Assembly: GCF_003020115.1 (NCBI RefSeq) | Contig: NZ_PYFX01000002.1 | Coordinates: forward strand, 310,001-374,000 | DNA from: Bradyrhizobium sp. MOS002 | GTDB taxonomy: Bacteria; Pseudomonadota; Alphaproteobacteria; Rhizobiales; Xanthobacteraceae | Direction: 5' to 3' | Length of the DNA: 64,000 bases | Shown: in pieces, positions 26,701-34,444 of the stretch | Position numbering within the stretch: the first letter of the stretch is position 1 | Layout of the letters: each line of letters opens with the position of its first letter | The notes under the pieces: generated by a model | The model's database searches: none | Seen by the model: only the letters and a program-made list of their open reading frames with translations | What the model was told of the DNA's origin: nothing | Position numbers and translations under genes: made by a program

Positions 26701-27570
26701 TCACACCGCCGCGCAAACGAAGCCGCCGCCCTTGCGCCGGATCTTCCCCACCGACGGCGAGGGGAAATGCGCGGTGCAGCACAGCGTGTCGGTGTCGCAA
26801 TAGCGTTCCAGGAAGCTGCGGCGCGTCGTTGCCGCCTTGGCCTGATCGAGGTCGAACTTGACCGACAGCTCCGGATAAAGCGTCTGCAACGGGGAGTGCA
26901 TGAGGTCGCCGGAGAACACGGCGTCGTCCTTGCCGTGGCCCATTGTGATGGCGATATGGCCCGGCGTGTGGCCCGGCGTCGGCAGGATGCGGACGTGATC
27001 GCCGATCTGGTGGTCGTTGCCGACGAGCTCGTGGCGCTTGGCCTCGACCACCGGCAGCACGCTGTCCACGAAGGGCGGAATCTCCGTCTTCGCATTCTGC
27101 TCGGTCCAGTGATCGAACTCCTGCTTGGCGAAGACGTAGCGCGCCTTTGGGAAGGTCGGCACCCAGCGGCCGTTCTCCAGCCGCGTGTTCCAGCCGACAT
27201 GATCGACATGCAGATGCGTGCACATCACGAAGTCGATGTCGTCGACGGAGAATCCGGCAGCGTCGAGCCCGCGCAGATAGGTGTCGTCGGTCTTCATGTT
27301 CCATTTCGGGCGCTGCGGCCGCGGCTTGTCGTTGCCGATGCAGCTGTCGACCAGAATGGTGTGGTGCGGCGTCTTGATCACATAGGACTGGAAGCACAGC
27401 ATCAATGTGTCGCTGTCATCCAGGGCTTTCGCCTCCCTCATCCATGCGCGGTTCTCGGCCAGCAGCTCCGGTGTCAGCCCCGGCAACATCTCCAGTGCCG
27501 GCACGAACGAGGTTTCCTGCTCGATGATGCGATGGATGGTGAGATCGCCGACCGCGTATTTCAGGCTCAT
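26701..27570 (-). CDS. Metallo-beta-lactamase-fold hydrolase
   Basis: A 289-residue two-metal hydrolase. The full metal set is visible: CTHLHVDHVGWN, then His in PTPGHTPGH, Asp in FSGDLMHS and His in TAHFPSP. The class includes lactonases and esterases; no substrate can be named. GGGAG before ATG 27570 fixes the start. It shares long segments with the MBL gene at 29440-30288, for example WVPTFPKARYVF here and WVPTFPNARYVF there, so the two are paralogues lying 1.9 kb apart in the same orientation. Confidence 0.92.
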   Translation of the reverse strand: MSLKYAVGDLTIHRIIEQETSFVPALEMLPGLTPELLAENRAWMREAKALDDSDTLMLCFQSYVIKTPHHTILVDSCIGNDKPRPQRPKWNMKTDDTYLRGLDAAGFSVDDIDFVMCTHLHVDHVGWNTRLENGRWVPTFPKARYVFAKQEFDHWTEQNAKTEIPPFVDSVLPVVEAKRHELVGNDHQIGDHVRILPTPGHTPGHIAITMGHGKDDAVFSGDLMHSPLQTLYPELSVKFDLDQAKAATTRRSFLERYCDTDTLCCTAHFPSPSVGKIRRKGGGFVCAAV

Positions 27571-27584
27571 GAGAACTCCCAGAA

Positions 27585-28196
27585 TTAAGCCGCCGGCGGC
27601 ACCGAGATCTTCACGGAGGGCCGCTCGAGCATCTTCTGGTGGAACGCGTCGAGCTTCGGATAGGCCTTGCGCCAGCCGCAATCGGCGAAGCGGAAGTCGG
27701 CATAGCCGAGTACGCAAACGAGGCCGATCTGCGAGATGTCGAACGGGCCGTTCAGCACTTCAGGCATGTTCTCGAAGCGCGCCATGCCGGTCCAGGCCCG
27801 GTTCCAATGGTCGTCCGACCACGCCTGCCATTGCAGGCCCTGCGGCCGCACCATCTTCTCGTAGCGGCACAGCAGCATGGAATCGAGCATGCCGTTGATC
27901 AGGGCATGATTGGTCTTGGCCTTCCAGCGCCGCGGACCGTAGTCCGGGATCAGGCTGCCGCCGGCCATCTCGTTGAGATATTCGACGATGACGTAGGAGT
28001 CCAATATGACATCGCCGTCATTGGTGATCAGCACCGGCAGCTTCTTCAGCGGCGTGATGCGCGAATAGTCCTCGTTGGCCTGCCCCGGTGCCACCGCTGC
28101 CGGCGTGAACTCGATCTTGTCGATCAGCCCGAGTTCGATCGCGGCGATGCGCACCTTGCGGGCGAAGGGCGAGGCGGGGGAGAAGGTGAGCTTCAT
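27585..28196 (-). CDS. Glutathione S-transferase family protein
   Basis: A 203-residue GST. The N-terminal thioredoxin-like domain starts MKLTFSPASPFARKVRIAAI, with the active-site Ser region SPASPFARKV and cis-Pro KKLPVLITNDG, ILDSYVIVEYL; the C-terminal helical domain follows. It is 14 nt upstream of the MBL gene and probably transcribed with it, an arrangement seen where a glutathione thioester is made and hydrolysed, though that link is inference. Confidence 0.9.
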   Translation of the reverse strand: MKLTFSPASPFARKVRIAAIELGLIDKIEFTPAAVAPGQANEDYSRITPLKKLPVLITNDGDVILDSYVIVEYLNEMAGGSLIPDYGPRRWKAKTNHALINGMLDSMLLCRYEKMVRPQGLQWQAWSDDHWNRAWTGMARFENMPEVLNGPFDISQIGLVCVLGYADFRFADCGWRKAYPKLDAFHQKMLERPSVKISVPPAA

Positions 28197-28226
28197 GGGA
28201 AATATCCAAAAATGAAAGTTTTGCTT

Positions 28227-28313
28227 CGTCATTGCGAGGAGCGAAGCGACGAAGCAATCCAGACTGTCTCCGCCGGACGATCTCTGGATTGCTTCGCTTC
28301 GCTCGCAATGACG
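28227..28313. repeat. Inverted repeat element (family A)
   Basis: Left arm 28227-28261 begins cgtcattgcgaggagcg; right arm 28284-28313 is complementary apart from a short insertion. It lies between the GST and the fumarylacetoacetase-family gene. Confidence 0.9.
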
Positions 28314-28339
28314 ATGTGGCAGTAAGTGATGATCGCGGC

Positions 28340-29182
28340 TTACGCCGCGACGATCTCCTGGCGCTGCTCGCCGAGGCCCTCGATGCCGAGCGTGATGACG
28401 TCGCCGACATTGAGGAAGGTCGGCGGCTTCATGCCGAGGCCGACGCCGGGCGGCGTGCCGGTCGTGATGATGTCGCCCGGCAGCAGCGTCATGAACTGCG
28501 AGACATAGGAGATGCACTTGGCCATCGAGAAGATCATGGTCTTGGTCGAGCCGGTCTGGCGGCGCTGACCGTTGACGTCGAGCCACATCGGCAGGTTCTG
28601 CACGTCCTTGATCTCGTCCTTGGTGGCGAGCCAGGGGCCGAGCGGGCCGAATGTGTCGTGCGACTTGCCCTTGGTCCACTGACCCAGGCGCTCGATCTGG
28701 AAGGCGCGCTCGGAGACGTCGTTGCAGACGCAGTAGCCGGCGACGTGGTTGAGCGCGTCGGCTTCCGAGACGTATTTTGCGCGGGTGCCGATGATCGCGG
28801 CGATCTCGACTTCCCAGTCCAGCTTGGTCGAGCCGCGCGGCTTCTCGACGGCGTCGTTCGGGCCGGACAGCGAGGTGTTGGCCTTCATGAAAATGATCGG
28901 CTCGCTCGGGATCTCCGCGCCGGTCTCCTTGGCGTGGTCGCTGTAATTGAGGCCGATCGCCACGAATTTCGACATGCCGGTGACGGGGGCGCCGAGCCGC
29001 GGCTTGCCGGAGACGGCGGGCAGCGAGGCGGGATCGAGCGCCGCCAGCTTCTTCAGGCTCTCGGGCGAATAGGCCTCGCCGGTCAGGTCCTTCACATGCG
29101 CCGACAGGTCGCGCAACTGGCCGGATTTGTCGATCAGGCCGGGCTTTTCAGCACCCTTCTCGCCGTAACGAACAAGCTTCAT
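28340..29182 (-). CDS. Fumarylacetoacetate hydrolase family protein
   Basis: A 280-residue enzyme of the FAH superfamily, which cleaves or decarboxylates beta-diketo acids in aromatic breakdown. Metal and active-site segments: KFVAIGLNYSDHAKE, the acid pair in STKLDWEVEIAAIIG, VCNDVSERAFQ and the C-terminal PGDIITTGTPPGVGLG. The N-terminal ~70-residue domain starts MKLVRYGEKGAEKPGLID as in ureidoglycolate-lyase-like members. The next gene in the direction of transcription is the GST. Confidence 0.92.
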   Translation of the reverse strand: MKLVRYGEKGAEKPGLIDKSGQLRDLSAHVKDLTGEAYSPESLKKLAALDPASLPAVSGKPRLGAPVTGMSKFVAIGLNYSDHAKETGAEIPSEPIIFMKANTSLSGPNDAVEKPRGSTKLDWEVEIAAIIGTRAKYVSEADALNHVAGYCVCNDVSERAFQIERLGQWTKGKSHDTFGPLGPWLATKDEIKDVQNLPMWLDVNGQRRQTGSTKTMIFSMAKCISYVSQFMTLLPGDIITTGTPPGVGLGMKPPTFLNVGDVITLGIEGLGEQRQEIVAA

Positions 29183-29316
29183 TCTCGTTTCTCCCTGGAA
29201 TGGACCGATCGGTTAAACAGCTTCATGGAACAGGGCGGCGGGAAATTCAACCGCTCAAAGTGAGGCGCATTGCAGCCCTCTCAATTCGGTGGGCGAATGC
29301 GCCGGCTTGCGAGCCC

Positions 29317-29431
29317 CGTGCCCCGGACGCTGCGCAGCATGAAATGCTGCGCTGCTGAGCCGGGGCCCATGTTGCGGCATTCTGGGTCCCGGTTCAGCGG
29401 CGCAACGTTGCACGTTGCACCGCGTCCGGGA
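29317..29431. repeat. Inverted repeat element (family C variant, around ccccggacgctgcgcagc)
   Basis: A complex imperfect dyad: ccgtgccccggacgc near the left end pairs with gcgtccgggacacgg at the right, and inner pieces such as gagccggggccc and gggtcccggttc pair as well. It lies between the MBL and FAH-family genes. Confidence 0.75.
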
Positions 29432-29439
29432 CACGGAGC

Positions 29440-30288
29440 TCACCCCAGCGCCTCGAACCTGAACGCGTCCCCATCCCGCCTGATGTGCCCAGCCGAGTAA
29501 TGCCCGCCGATCACGAGCGTCGGGGTGTCGGCAAAACGCGAAAACACCTTGTGCCGGGTTGCCGCCGATTGGGCCGGATCGGTGTCGACGACCGAGCACC
29601 AGTCGAGATGCGCCATCTGGCAAGGGTGATGGGCGACGTCGCCCGTGAGCAGACCTTGTTTACCGTCGGACTCGATCAGGACGCTCATATGCCCGGGGCT
29701 GTGGCCGGGGGTCGGGATCACGCTGATCTCCTCGCAGAGACGATGGTCGCTTGGGATCAGCTCGATCTGGTCCGCATCGACCACCGGCTTCACGGAATCG
29801 TTGAACACCGCGACCTTGTCCGGCTCGGCCGTATAATCGCGCCAATACTCATATTCGGTCTTGCCGAACACATAGCGCGCGTTGGGGAAGGTCGGCACCC
29901 ATTTGCTATCGACCAGCTTCGTGTTCCAGCCGACATGGTCGACATGAAGATGCGTGCACAGCACGGTATCGATACTCTCGGGCGCAAAGCCCGCCGCTGT
30001 CATCGTCTCGAGGAACGGCGTGGTGCGATTGTTCCAGGTCGGGACGTTGCGGCCCTGCTTGTCGTTGCCAAGCCCGGTATCGACCACGATGCGGCGCGAA
30101 GGAGTCTCCAGCACCAGTGAATGGATCGACATCTTCAGCCGGCCTTCTTCAGTGGCGAAATGCGGGATCAGCCAGGGCAGCTTCCGGATTTCATCGTTGG
30201 TCGCTGCCGGCAGGATGAAGCGGGTTGAACCGACCGTCTCCATTTCGACGAGTTTCGTGATCTTGACCTTGCCGATTTTCCACTGCAT
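29440..30288 (-). CDS. Metallo-beta-lactamase-fold hydrolase, paralogue
   Basis: A 282-residue relative of the MBL enzyme at 26701-27570. The metal ligands are complete: CTHLHVDHVGWN, PTPGHSPGH, LTGDVAHHP and the final His in IGGHYSAGH. ATG 30288 (MQWKIGKVKI) is preferred because a GGGGA site is 9 nt upstream and homologues in this family usually begin this way; in-frame ATG codons at 30297 and 30303 are alternatives. Substrate unknown. Confidence 0.9.
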   Translation of the reverse strand: MQWKIGKVKITKLVEMETVGSTRFILPAATNDEIRKLPWLIPHFATEEGRLKMSIHSLVLETPSRRIVVDTGLGNDKQGRNVPTWNNRTTPFLETMTAAGFAPESIDTVLCTHLHVDHVGWNTKLVDSKWVPTFPNARYVFGKTEYEYWRDYTAEPDKVAVFNDSVKPVVDADQIELIPSDHRLCEEISVIPTPGHSPGHMSVLIESDGKQGLLTGDVAHHPCQMAHLDWCSVVDTDPAQSAATRHKVFSRFADTPTLVIGGHYSAGHIRRDGDAFRFEALG

Positions 30289-30424
30289 CCGGCGCATCCC
30301 CATGTTCTTGTTTGATGTTCTTGCTTTGTGACGGAACATGCGCAGTTTCGCGGGCAGGCGCAATGGATCATCTGGCGCAGTGCGGCGTTATCGCGGGAAC
30401 CCAGGGAAAGCAAAAGGCCCAGCC

Positions 30425-30901
30425 ATGCCAGAGCTCGCAATCTCCGCGGAGAAGGTCGCCTTCATCATCGAAAAGGCGCGTGAATTCGACGTCAAGCAGG
30501 CGGATTCCGATCCGGATTCCGGCTCGAACGCGACGGATGACGACGCGGTCGACGTCCTCGAGGATGACGGCACCGATCCGGTCGTCAACGAACTCGGAAG
30601 TTTCATCGTGGCCATGAACGAGGACGAGCAGATCGATCTCGTTACGCTGACCTGGCTCGGCCGCGGCGACGGCACGATCGACGATTGGGACGATTTGCGC
30701 GCACGCGCCGTCGAGGCCCGTGCCGAGTATCGCAGTCCCCGGCGCGAGACGGCGCATTATCTGCTCGGTGAGCCGATGCTGGGCGATCTGCTCGCCGACG
30801 GGCTCGATGAATTCGGCGTCGACTGGACCGAGGGAGGCCTCGTGGCCGATTCATCCTCTCCCAGCCAGCGGGATGAAGACGAGATCACCAAGCAGCGGTG
30901 A
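30425..30901 (+). CDS. DUF3775 domain protein
   Basis: A 158-residue acidic protein of unknown function. The DUF3775 core is seen as EKVAFIIEKAREFDVKQAD and then NEDEQIDLVTLTWLGRGDG, ending in AHYLLGEPMLGDLLADGLDEF. A very acidic low-complexity stretch (about residues 28-52, many Asp) separates the two. It is divergent from the MBL gene and convergent with the quinone oxidoreductase gene, so it forms its own unit. Confidence 0.88.
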   Translation: MPELAISAEKVAFIIEKAREFDVKQADSDPDSGSNATDDDAVDVLEDDGTDPVVNELGSFIVAMNEDEQIDLVTLTWLGRGDGTIDDWDDLRARAVEARAEYRSPRRETAHYLLGEPMLGDLLADGLDEFGVDWTEGGLVADSSSPSQRDEDEITKQR

Positions 30902-30913
30902 TCCTGGCCGATA

Positions 30914-31903
30914 CTAGCGCGCGCAGTCGACGACCACCGTGCCGAGCTTGTCGCCTTTCTCGACGGCGACATGGGCCTGCGCCGTTTCCGACAGCGCGAA
31001 CTTCGCCGCGACGTTGTGGATTCGCGGCCCCGCCGCCAGCCATTTCGAGATGTCGGCCTGCGCCGCCGCAAGCTGCGCCGGCGGCAGCGCGAACAAGACG
31101 AGCGAGCGGAGCGTGATGCACTTCTCCATCAGCTCACGCATCGGCACGTTCGGCGTGCGGTTGCCGTTCGTCGCGTAGACCGCGATTGTCGAATTCATGG
31201 CCATCAACTTCAGGGTCGTCGCGATGTTGCCACCGAAATCGACATCGACCAATTGGTCGACCCCGCGTCCACCGGTGAAGGCCATCGCCTTGGCAACGAC
31301 GTCTTCGTCCCTGTAATTGACCACGAGATCGGCACCAGCCTGTCGCGCCTGCTCGCCTTTCATCGCCGAGCTGACGGTCGCGATCACCTGCGCGCCGCCC
31401 CATTTCGCGAGTTGCACGGCGTAATGTCCGACCGCACCAGCGCCGCCGGTGACCAGCACGGTCTTGCCCACGACCGGTCCGTCCGCAAACAGGGAGCACC
31501 ACGCCGTCATGGCGGGAATGCCCAGCGTCGCGCCTTCCGCAAAAGAGAGATTGTCCGGCAACGGCGTCACCAGATGCTCGGCAAGCGCGATATATTCGGC
31601 CGCGGTGCCAAAGGCGCGGCCGTTGCGCTGGCCATTGAACAGCCAGACCCTGTCGCCGATCTTGAACCGCGTCGCGCCATCGCCGATCTGGTCGATAAAG
31701 CCCGCGCCATCGCTGTTCGGAATGACACGCGAAAATTCCTTCGCGCGATAGCTGCCGCCGCGCCGGCCGACATCGGCCGGGTTGACGCCGGAGGCTTCCA
31801 GGCGAATACGAACTTCGCCTGGGCCGGCGACCGGCGTCGTCATCTCACCATAGGTGAGCACGTCCGCCGCCGGTCCTGTGTCCTCGTACCAGACTGCCCT
31901 CAC
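30914..31903 (-). CDS. NADPH:quinone reductase-like oxidoreductase (medium-chain family)
   Basis: A 329-residue zinc-free MDR enzyme. Cofactor site VLVTGGAGAVGHYAVQLAKW, substrate-domain segments ASGVNPADVGRRGG and NGRAFGTAAEYIAL. No structural zinc cysteines are present, as in QOR-type enzymes. The start is GTG at 31903, which overlaps the stop of the SDR gene before it (GTGA), so the two are translationally coupled; a longer frame upstream lies inside the SDR gene. They may act on the same quinone or enone compound. Confidence 0.9.
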   Translation of the reverse strand: MRAVWYEDTGPAADVLTYGEMTTPVAGPGEVRIRLEASGVNPADVGRRGGSYRAKEFSRVIPNSDGAGFIDQIGDGATRFKIGDRVWLFNGQRNGRAFGTAAEYIALAEHLVTPLPDNLSFAEGATLGIPAMTAWCSLFADGPVVGKTVLVTGGAGAVGHYAVQLAKWGGAQVIATVSSAMKGEQARQAGADLVVNYRDEDVVAKAMAFTGGRGVDQLVDVDFGGNIATTLKLMAMNSTIAVYATNGNRTPNVPMRELMEKCITLRSLVLFALPPAQLAAAQADISKWLAAGPRIHNVAAKFALSETAQAHVAVEKGDKLGTVVVDCAR

Positions 31904-32682
31904 AGGGTTCCCGGGAAAGCGCCACCATCGAGCAGAAGGTTCTGACCGGTGATGAAGCCGGCCCTGCTGCCGCACAGGAAGGCGCAGGCATAGCCGAACT
32001 CGTCGGGGTCGCCGAAGCGGCCCGCGGGGTTGAGCTTGGCGCGCTCGGCCAGAACCTGGTCCGGCGTGATGCCGCGCTTCTCGGATTCCCCCTTCGCGGT
32101 GCTGCGCAGGCGGTCGGTCTCGAACGGGCCCGGCAACAAGCCGTTGATGGTGACGTTGTTGATCACGGTCTTGCGCGACAGGCCGGCGATGAAGCCGGTG
32201 AGGCCGGCGCGGGCGCCGTTGGAGAGACCGAGGATGTCGATCGGCGCCTTCACCGCGGCCGAGGTGATGTTGACGATGCGGCCGAACTTGCGCGCCATCA
32301 TGCCGTCCACGGTCGATTTGATCAGCTCGATCGGGGTCAGCATGTTGGCGTCGATCGCCTTGATCCAGTCGTCGCGGGTCCAGTTGCGGAAATCGCCGGG
32401 CGGCGGGCCGCCGGCATTGTTGATCAGGATATCGGGCTCGGGGCAGGCCTTCAGCACCGCCTCGCGGCCCGCCGGCGTCGTGATGTCGCCGACGATCTCG
32501 GTAACAGTCACATCAGGATAGGCCTTGCGGATGTCGTCGGCCGTCTTCTTCAGGGCCTCGGCGCCGCGCGCGGTCAGCGTGACGTGAACGCCGGCCTCGG
32601 CCAGCGAGATGGCGCAGGCGCGTCCGAGGCCTTTGCTGGATGCGCAGACGATGGCGCGGCGGCCTTTGATCCCAAGATCCAC
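31900..32682 (-). CDS. SDR-family protein lacking the catalytic Tyr and Lys
   Basis: A 260-residue short-chain dehydrogenase fold. The cofactor motif CASSKGLGRACAISLAEAG and the NAG motif LINNAGGPP are intact, and the Ser appears in VNITSAAVKAP. The YxxxK box is SNGAR within LGLSNGARAGLTGF, so Tyr is Ser and Lys is Arg. A subgroup of FabG-like proteins has this change; their activity is unclear. It is the first gene of a pair with the quinone reductase-like enzyme. Confidence 0.9.
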   Translation of the reverse strand: MDLGIKGRRAIVCASSKGLGRACAISLAEAGVHVTLTARGAEALKKTADDIRKAYPDVTVTEIVGDITTPAGREAVLKACPEPDILINNAGGPPPGDFRNWTRDDWIKAIDANMLTPIELIKSTVDGMMARKFGRIVNITSAAVKAPIDILGLSNGARAGLTGFIAGLSRKTVINNVTINGLLPGPFETDRLRSTAKGESEKRGITPDQVLAERAKLNPAGRFGDPDEFGYACAFLCGSRAGFITGQNLLLDGGAFPGTL

Positions 32683-32807
32683 TGTTTCACTCCCGTAATG
32701 TCAGGCAGGTTTTTAGAGCCGCCACTCTAGCCAACCTTGGCGCCGCTGATAAGGGACGGGCTCGCATCAAAATGCATGCAGGCTTGCGCGGCGATGCAAA
32801 TGTGCGG

Positions 32808-32880
32808 GCATGATCCGGACCCGAAGGGCCCGTTAGCGAAAAGTGTGCAGAGGTTTTCCGGAAAGATCATGTCCGGACAA
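32808..32880. repeat. Imperfect dyad repeat (gcatgatccgga ... gatcatgtccgg)
   Basis: A mosaic dyad with the pieces catgatccgg and aaagatcatg on either side of cgaaaagtgtgcagaggtt. It is of the kind widely spread in Bradyrhizobium and relatives. It lies between the CvpA and SDR genes. Confidence 0.6.
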
Positions 32881-32884
32881 TGAG

Positions 32885-33397
32885 CTAGATGCGCCGCTCC
32901 TGCTTGAGGCGGTCGATCGCGGAGGCCGCCTCCGGCGGGAGCGACTTGAAGCCCATCTGGCCCACCATCGAGAACAGCGGCCGCAGGTGCGAGCCGGCGA
33001 GAAACGGCGGCTGGCGGTTGGCGGGCACGATCTGGTCGAACACCAGCACCAGCGTCGTGGCGACGAGGCCGACCCTGATGGCGCCGAGGGCTGCGCCGCC
33101 GAGCCGATCGCCGATGCCGGCCTGCCGTATCGTATCGCTCAGCGCCAGCCGGCCGAGATATCCAAACAGCATGCCGACCACCACGAAGATGCCGAAGAAC
33201 CAGATCCAGTTCTGCAGTATTGGCGCATTCGGATTGCCCGCGACCTGCGGCACGATCAGCGGCATCAGCGCGACCGCGATGGGAGCGGCGAGGAGATAGG
33301 CCAGGATCGTCATGGCGCTGCCGAGCAGGCCGGTCCTGAAACCGAAGCCGATCGCGATGGCGAACGCCGCATAGACGGCGAGATCGAAACTGTTCAT
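32885..33397 (-). CDS. CvpA family membrane protein
   Basis: A 170-residue inner-membrane protein with four hydrophobic helices: FDLAVYAAFAIAIGFGFRTG at the N-terminus, then AMTILAYLLAAPIAVAL, WIWFFGIFVVVGMLFGYLG and a fourth around IRVGLVATTLVLVFDQI. This is the CvpA (colicin V production) layout; the family is tied to envelope homeostasis and bile/stress resistance, but its mechanism is unknown. Transcribed alone. Confidence 0.85.
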   Translation of the reverse strand: MNSFDLAVYAAFAIAIGFGFRTGLLGSAMTILAYLLAAPIAVALMPLIVPQVAGNPNAPILQNWIWFFGIFVVVGMLFGYLGRLALSDTIRQAGIGDRLGGAALGAIRVGLVATTLVLVFDQIVPANRQPPFLAGSHLRPLFSMVGQMGFKSLPPEAASAIDRLKQERRI

Positions 33398-33524
33398 GCG
33401 CGGGAGCCTGCCATGGAACGAGTGAACGCAGAACCGATCATTCCGGTTTCAGATCGTTAAAATCGTCTGTATTGATGGCCCAAAGCTCAGGGATCGCCCC
33501 AAGGAAAGCGTCAAGGAAAGCGTC

Positions 33525-34286
33525 ATGTCAGACCTATTCGACGTCAGTCAGGAAACCATCCTCGTCACGGGTGCGAGCCAGGGGCTGGGGCGGCAATTTG
33601 CCCGGGTGTTGGCGGCGCATGGCGCGGCCGTCGCGCTCGCGGCGCGGCAGACCGACAAGCTGAAGAGCCTGGAAGACGAGATCCGCGGCAAGGGCGGCCG
33701 CGCCGCCGCCGTCGCGCTCGACGTCACCGACACCGCATCGATCGCCAGGGCCGTCGATGAAGCGGAAGCCGCGCTCGGCCCGGTCACGGTCCTGATCAAC
33801 AATGCCGGTATCGCAATCGAGAAGCTCGCGACCGAGCAGACCGAGGCCGATTGGGACGCGGTGATCGGCGCCAATCTCAAGGGCGCCTATTTCTTGGCGA
33901 CCGAGATCGCGCGTCGCATGATCGGGCGCAAGCAGGAAGGCAACATCGTCAACATCGCCTCCGTGCTCGGCACCGGCGTGCTGAAGGCGCTGTCGCCTTA
34001 CGCGATCTCCAAGGCCGGCATCATCCAGGCGACCAAGGCGATGGCGCTGGAGCTCGCGGGGCAGAACATCCGCATCAACGCGCTGGCACCCGGCTATATC
34101 GACACCGAAATGAACCATGCGTTCTGGTCGACGCCGCCAGGCGAGCGCCTGACCAAGCGCATCCCGCAGCGCCGCATCGGCGCCGAGTCCGATCTCGACG
34201 GCGCGATCCTGCTGCTGGCCTCGAAGGCCTCGCGGTACATGACGGGCAGCGTGGTGACGGTGGACGGCGGGTTCTTGTTGAATTGA
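33525..34286 (+). CDS. SDR-family NAD(P)-dependent oxidoreductase
   Basis: A classical 253-residue short-chain dehydrogenase. Cofactor site LVTGASQGLGRQFARVLAAHG, NNAGIAIE, Ser in NIASVLGTG and a regular YxxxK box in SPYAISKAGIIQATKAMALE (first part SPYAISKAGI), then APGYIDTEMN. The substrate is unknown. It starts 127 nt after the divergent CvpA gene and ends before a family C inverted repeat. Confidence 0.93.
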   Translation: MSDLFDVSQETILVTGASQGLGRQFARVLAAHGAAVALAARQTDKLKSLEDEIRGKGGRAAAVALDVTDTASIARAVDEAEAALGPVTVLINNAGIAIEKLATEQTEADWDAVIGANLKGAYFLATEIARRMIGRKQEGNIVNIASVLGTGVLKALSPYAISKAGIIQATKAMALELAGQNIRINALAPGYIDTEMNHAFWSTPPGERLTKRIPQRRIGAESDLDGAILLLASKASRYMTGSVVTVDGGFLLN

Positions 34287-34293
34287 GCACACC

Positions 34294-34420
34294 GCTGTCG
34301 TCCCGGCGGTGTCCGGGACCCATGCGCCGAGTGGGAGTTATTAGCGCGAACTGGTCACGACCTATCTTCGCCAAACCAAACTCGGTGGTTATGGGTCCCG
34401 GCCTTCGCCGGGACGACAGT
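34294..34420. repeat. Inverted repeat element (family C, gtcgtcccggc...gccgggacgac)
   Basis: The end arms (gctgtcgtcccggc and gccgggacgacagt) are complementary, with gtccgggacccatg and atgggtcccgg further inside. It separates the convergent SDR and GMC oxidoreductase genes. Confidence 0.85.
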
Positions 34421-34444
34421 GGAGAATGACGCAGCAGCTTCACG

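Noticed and set aside
7249..28313. Family A repeats as a possible CRISPR array or insertion sequence
   Set aside because: The copies are palindromic, kilobases apart, with no spacers in series, no cas genes and no transposase.
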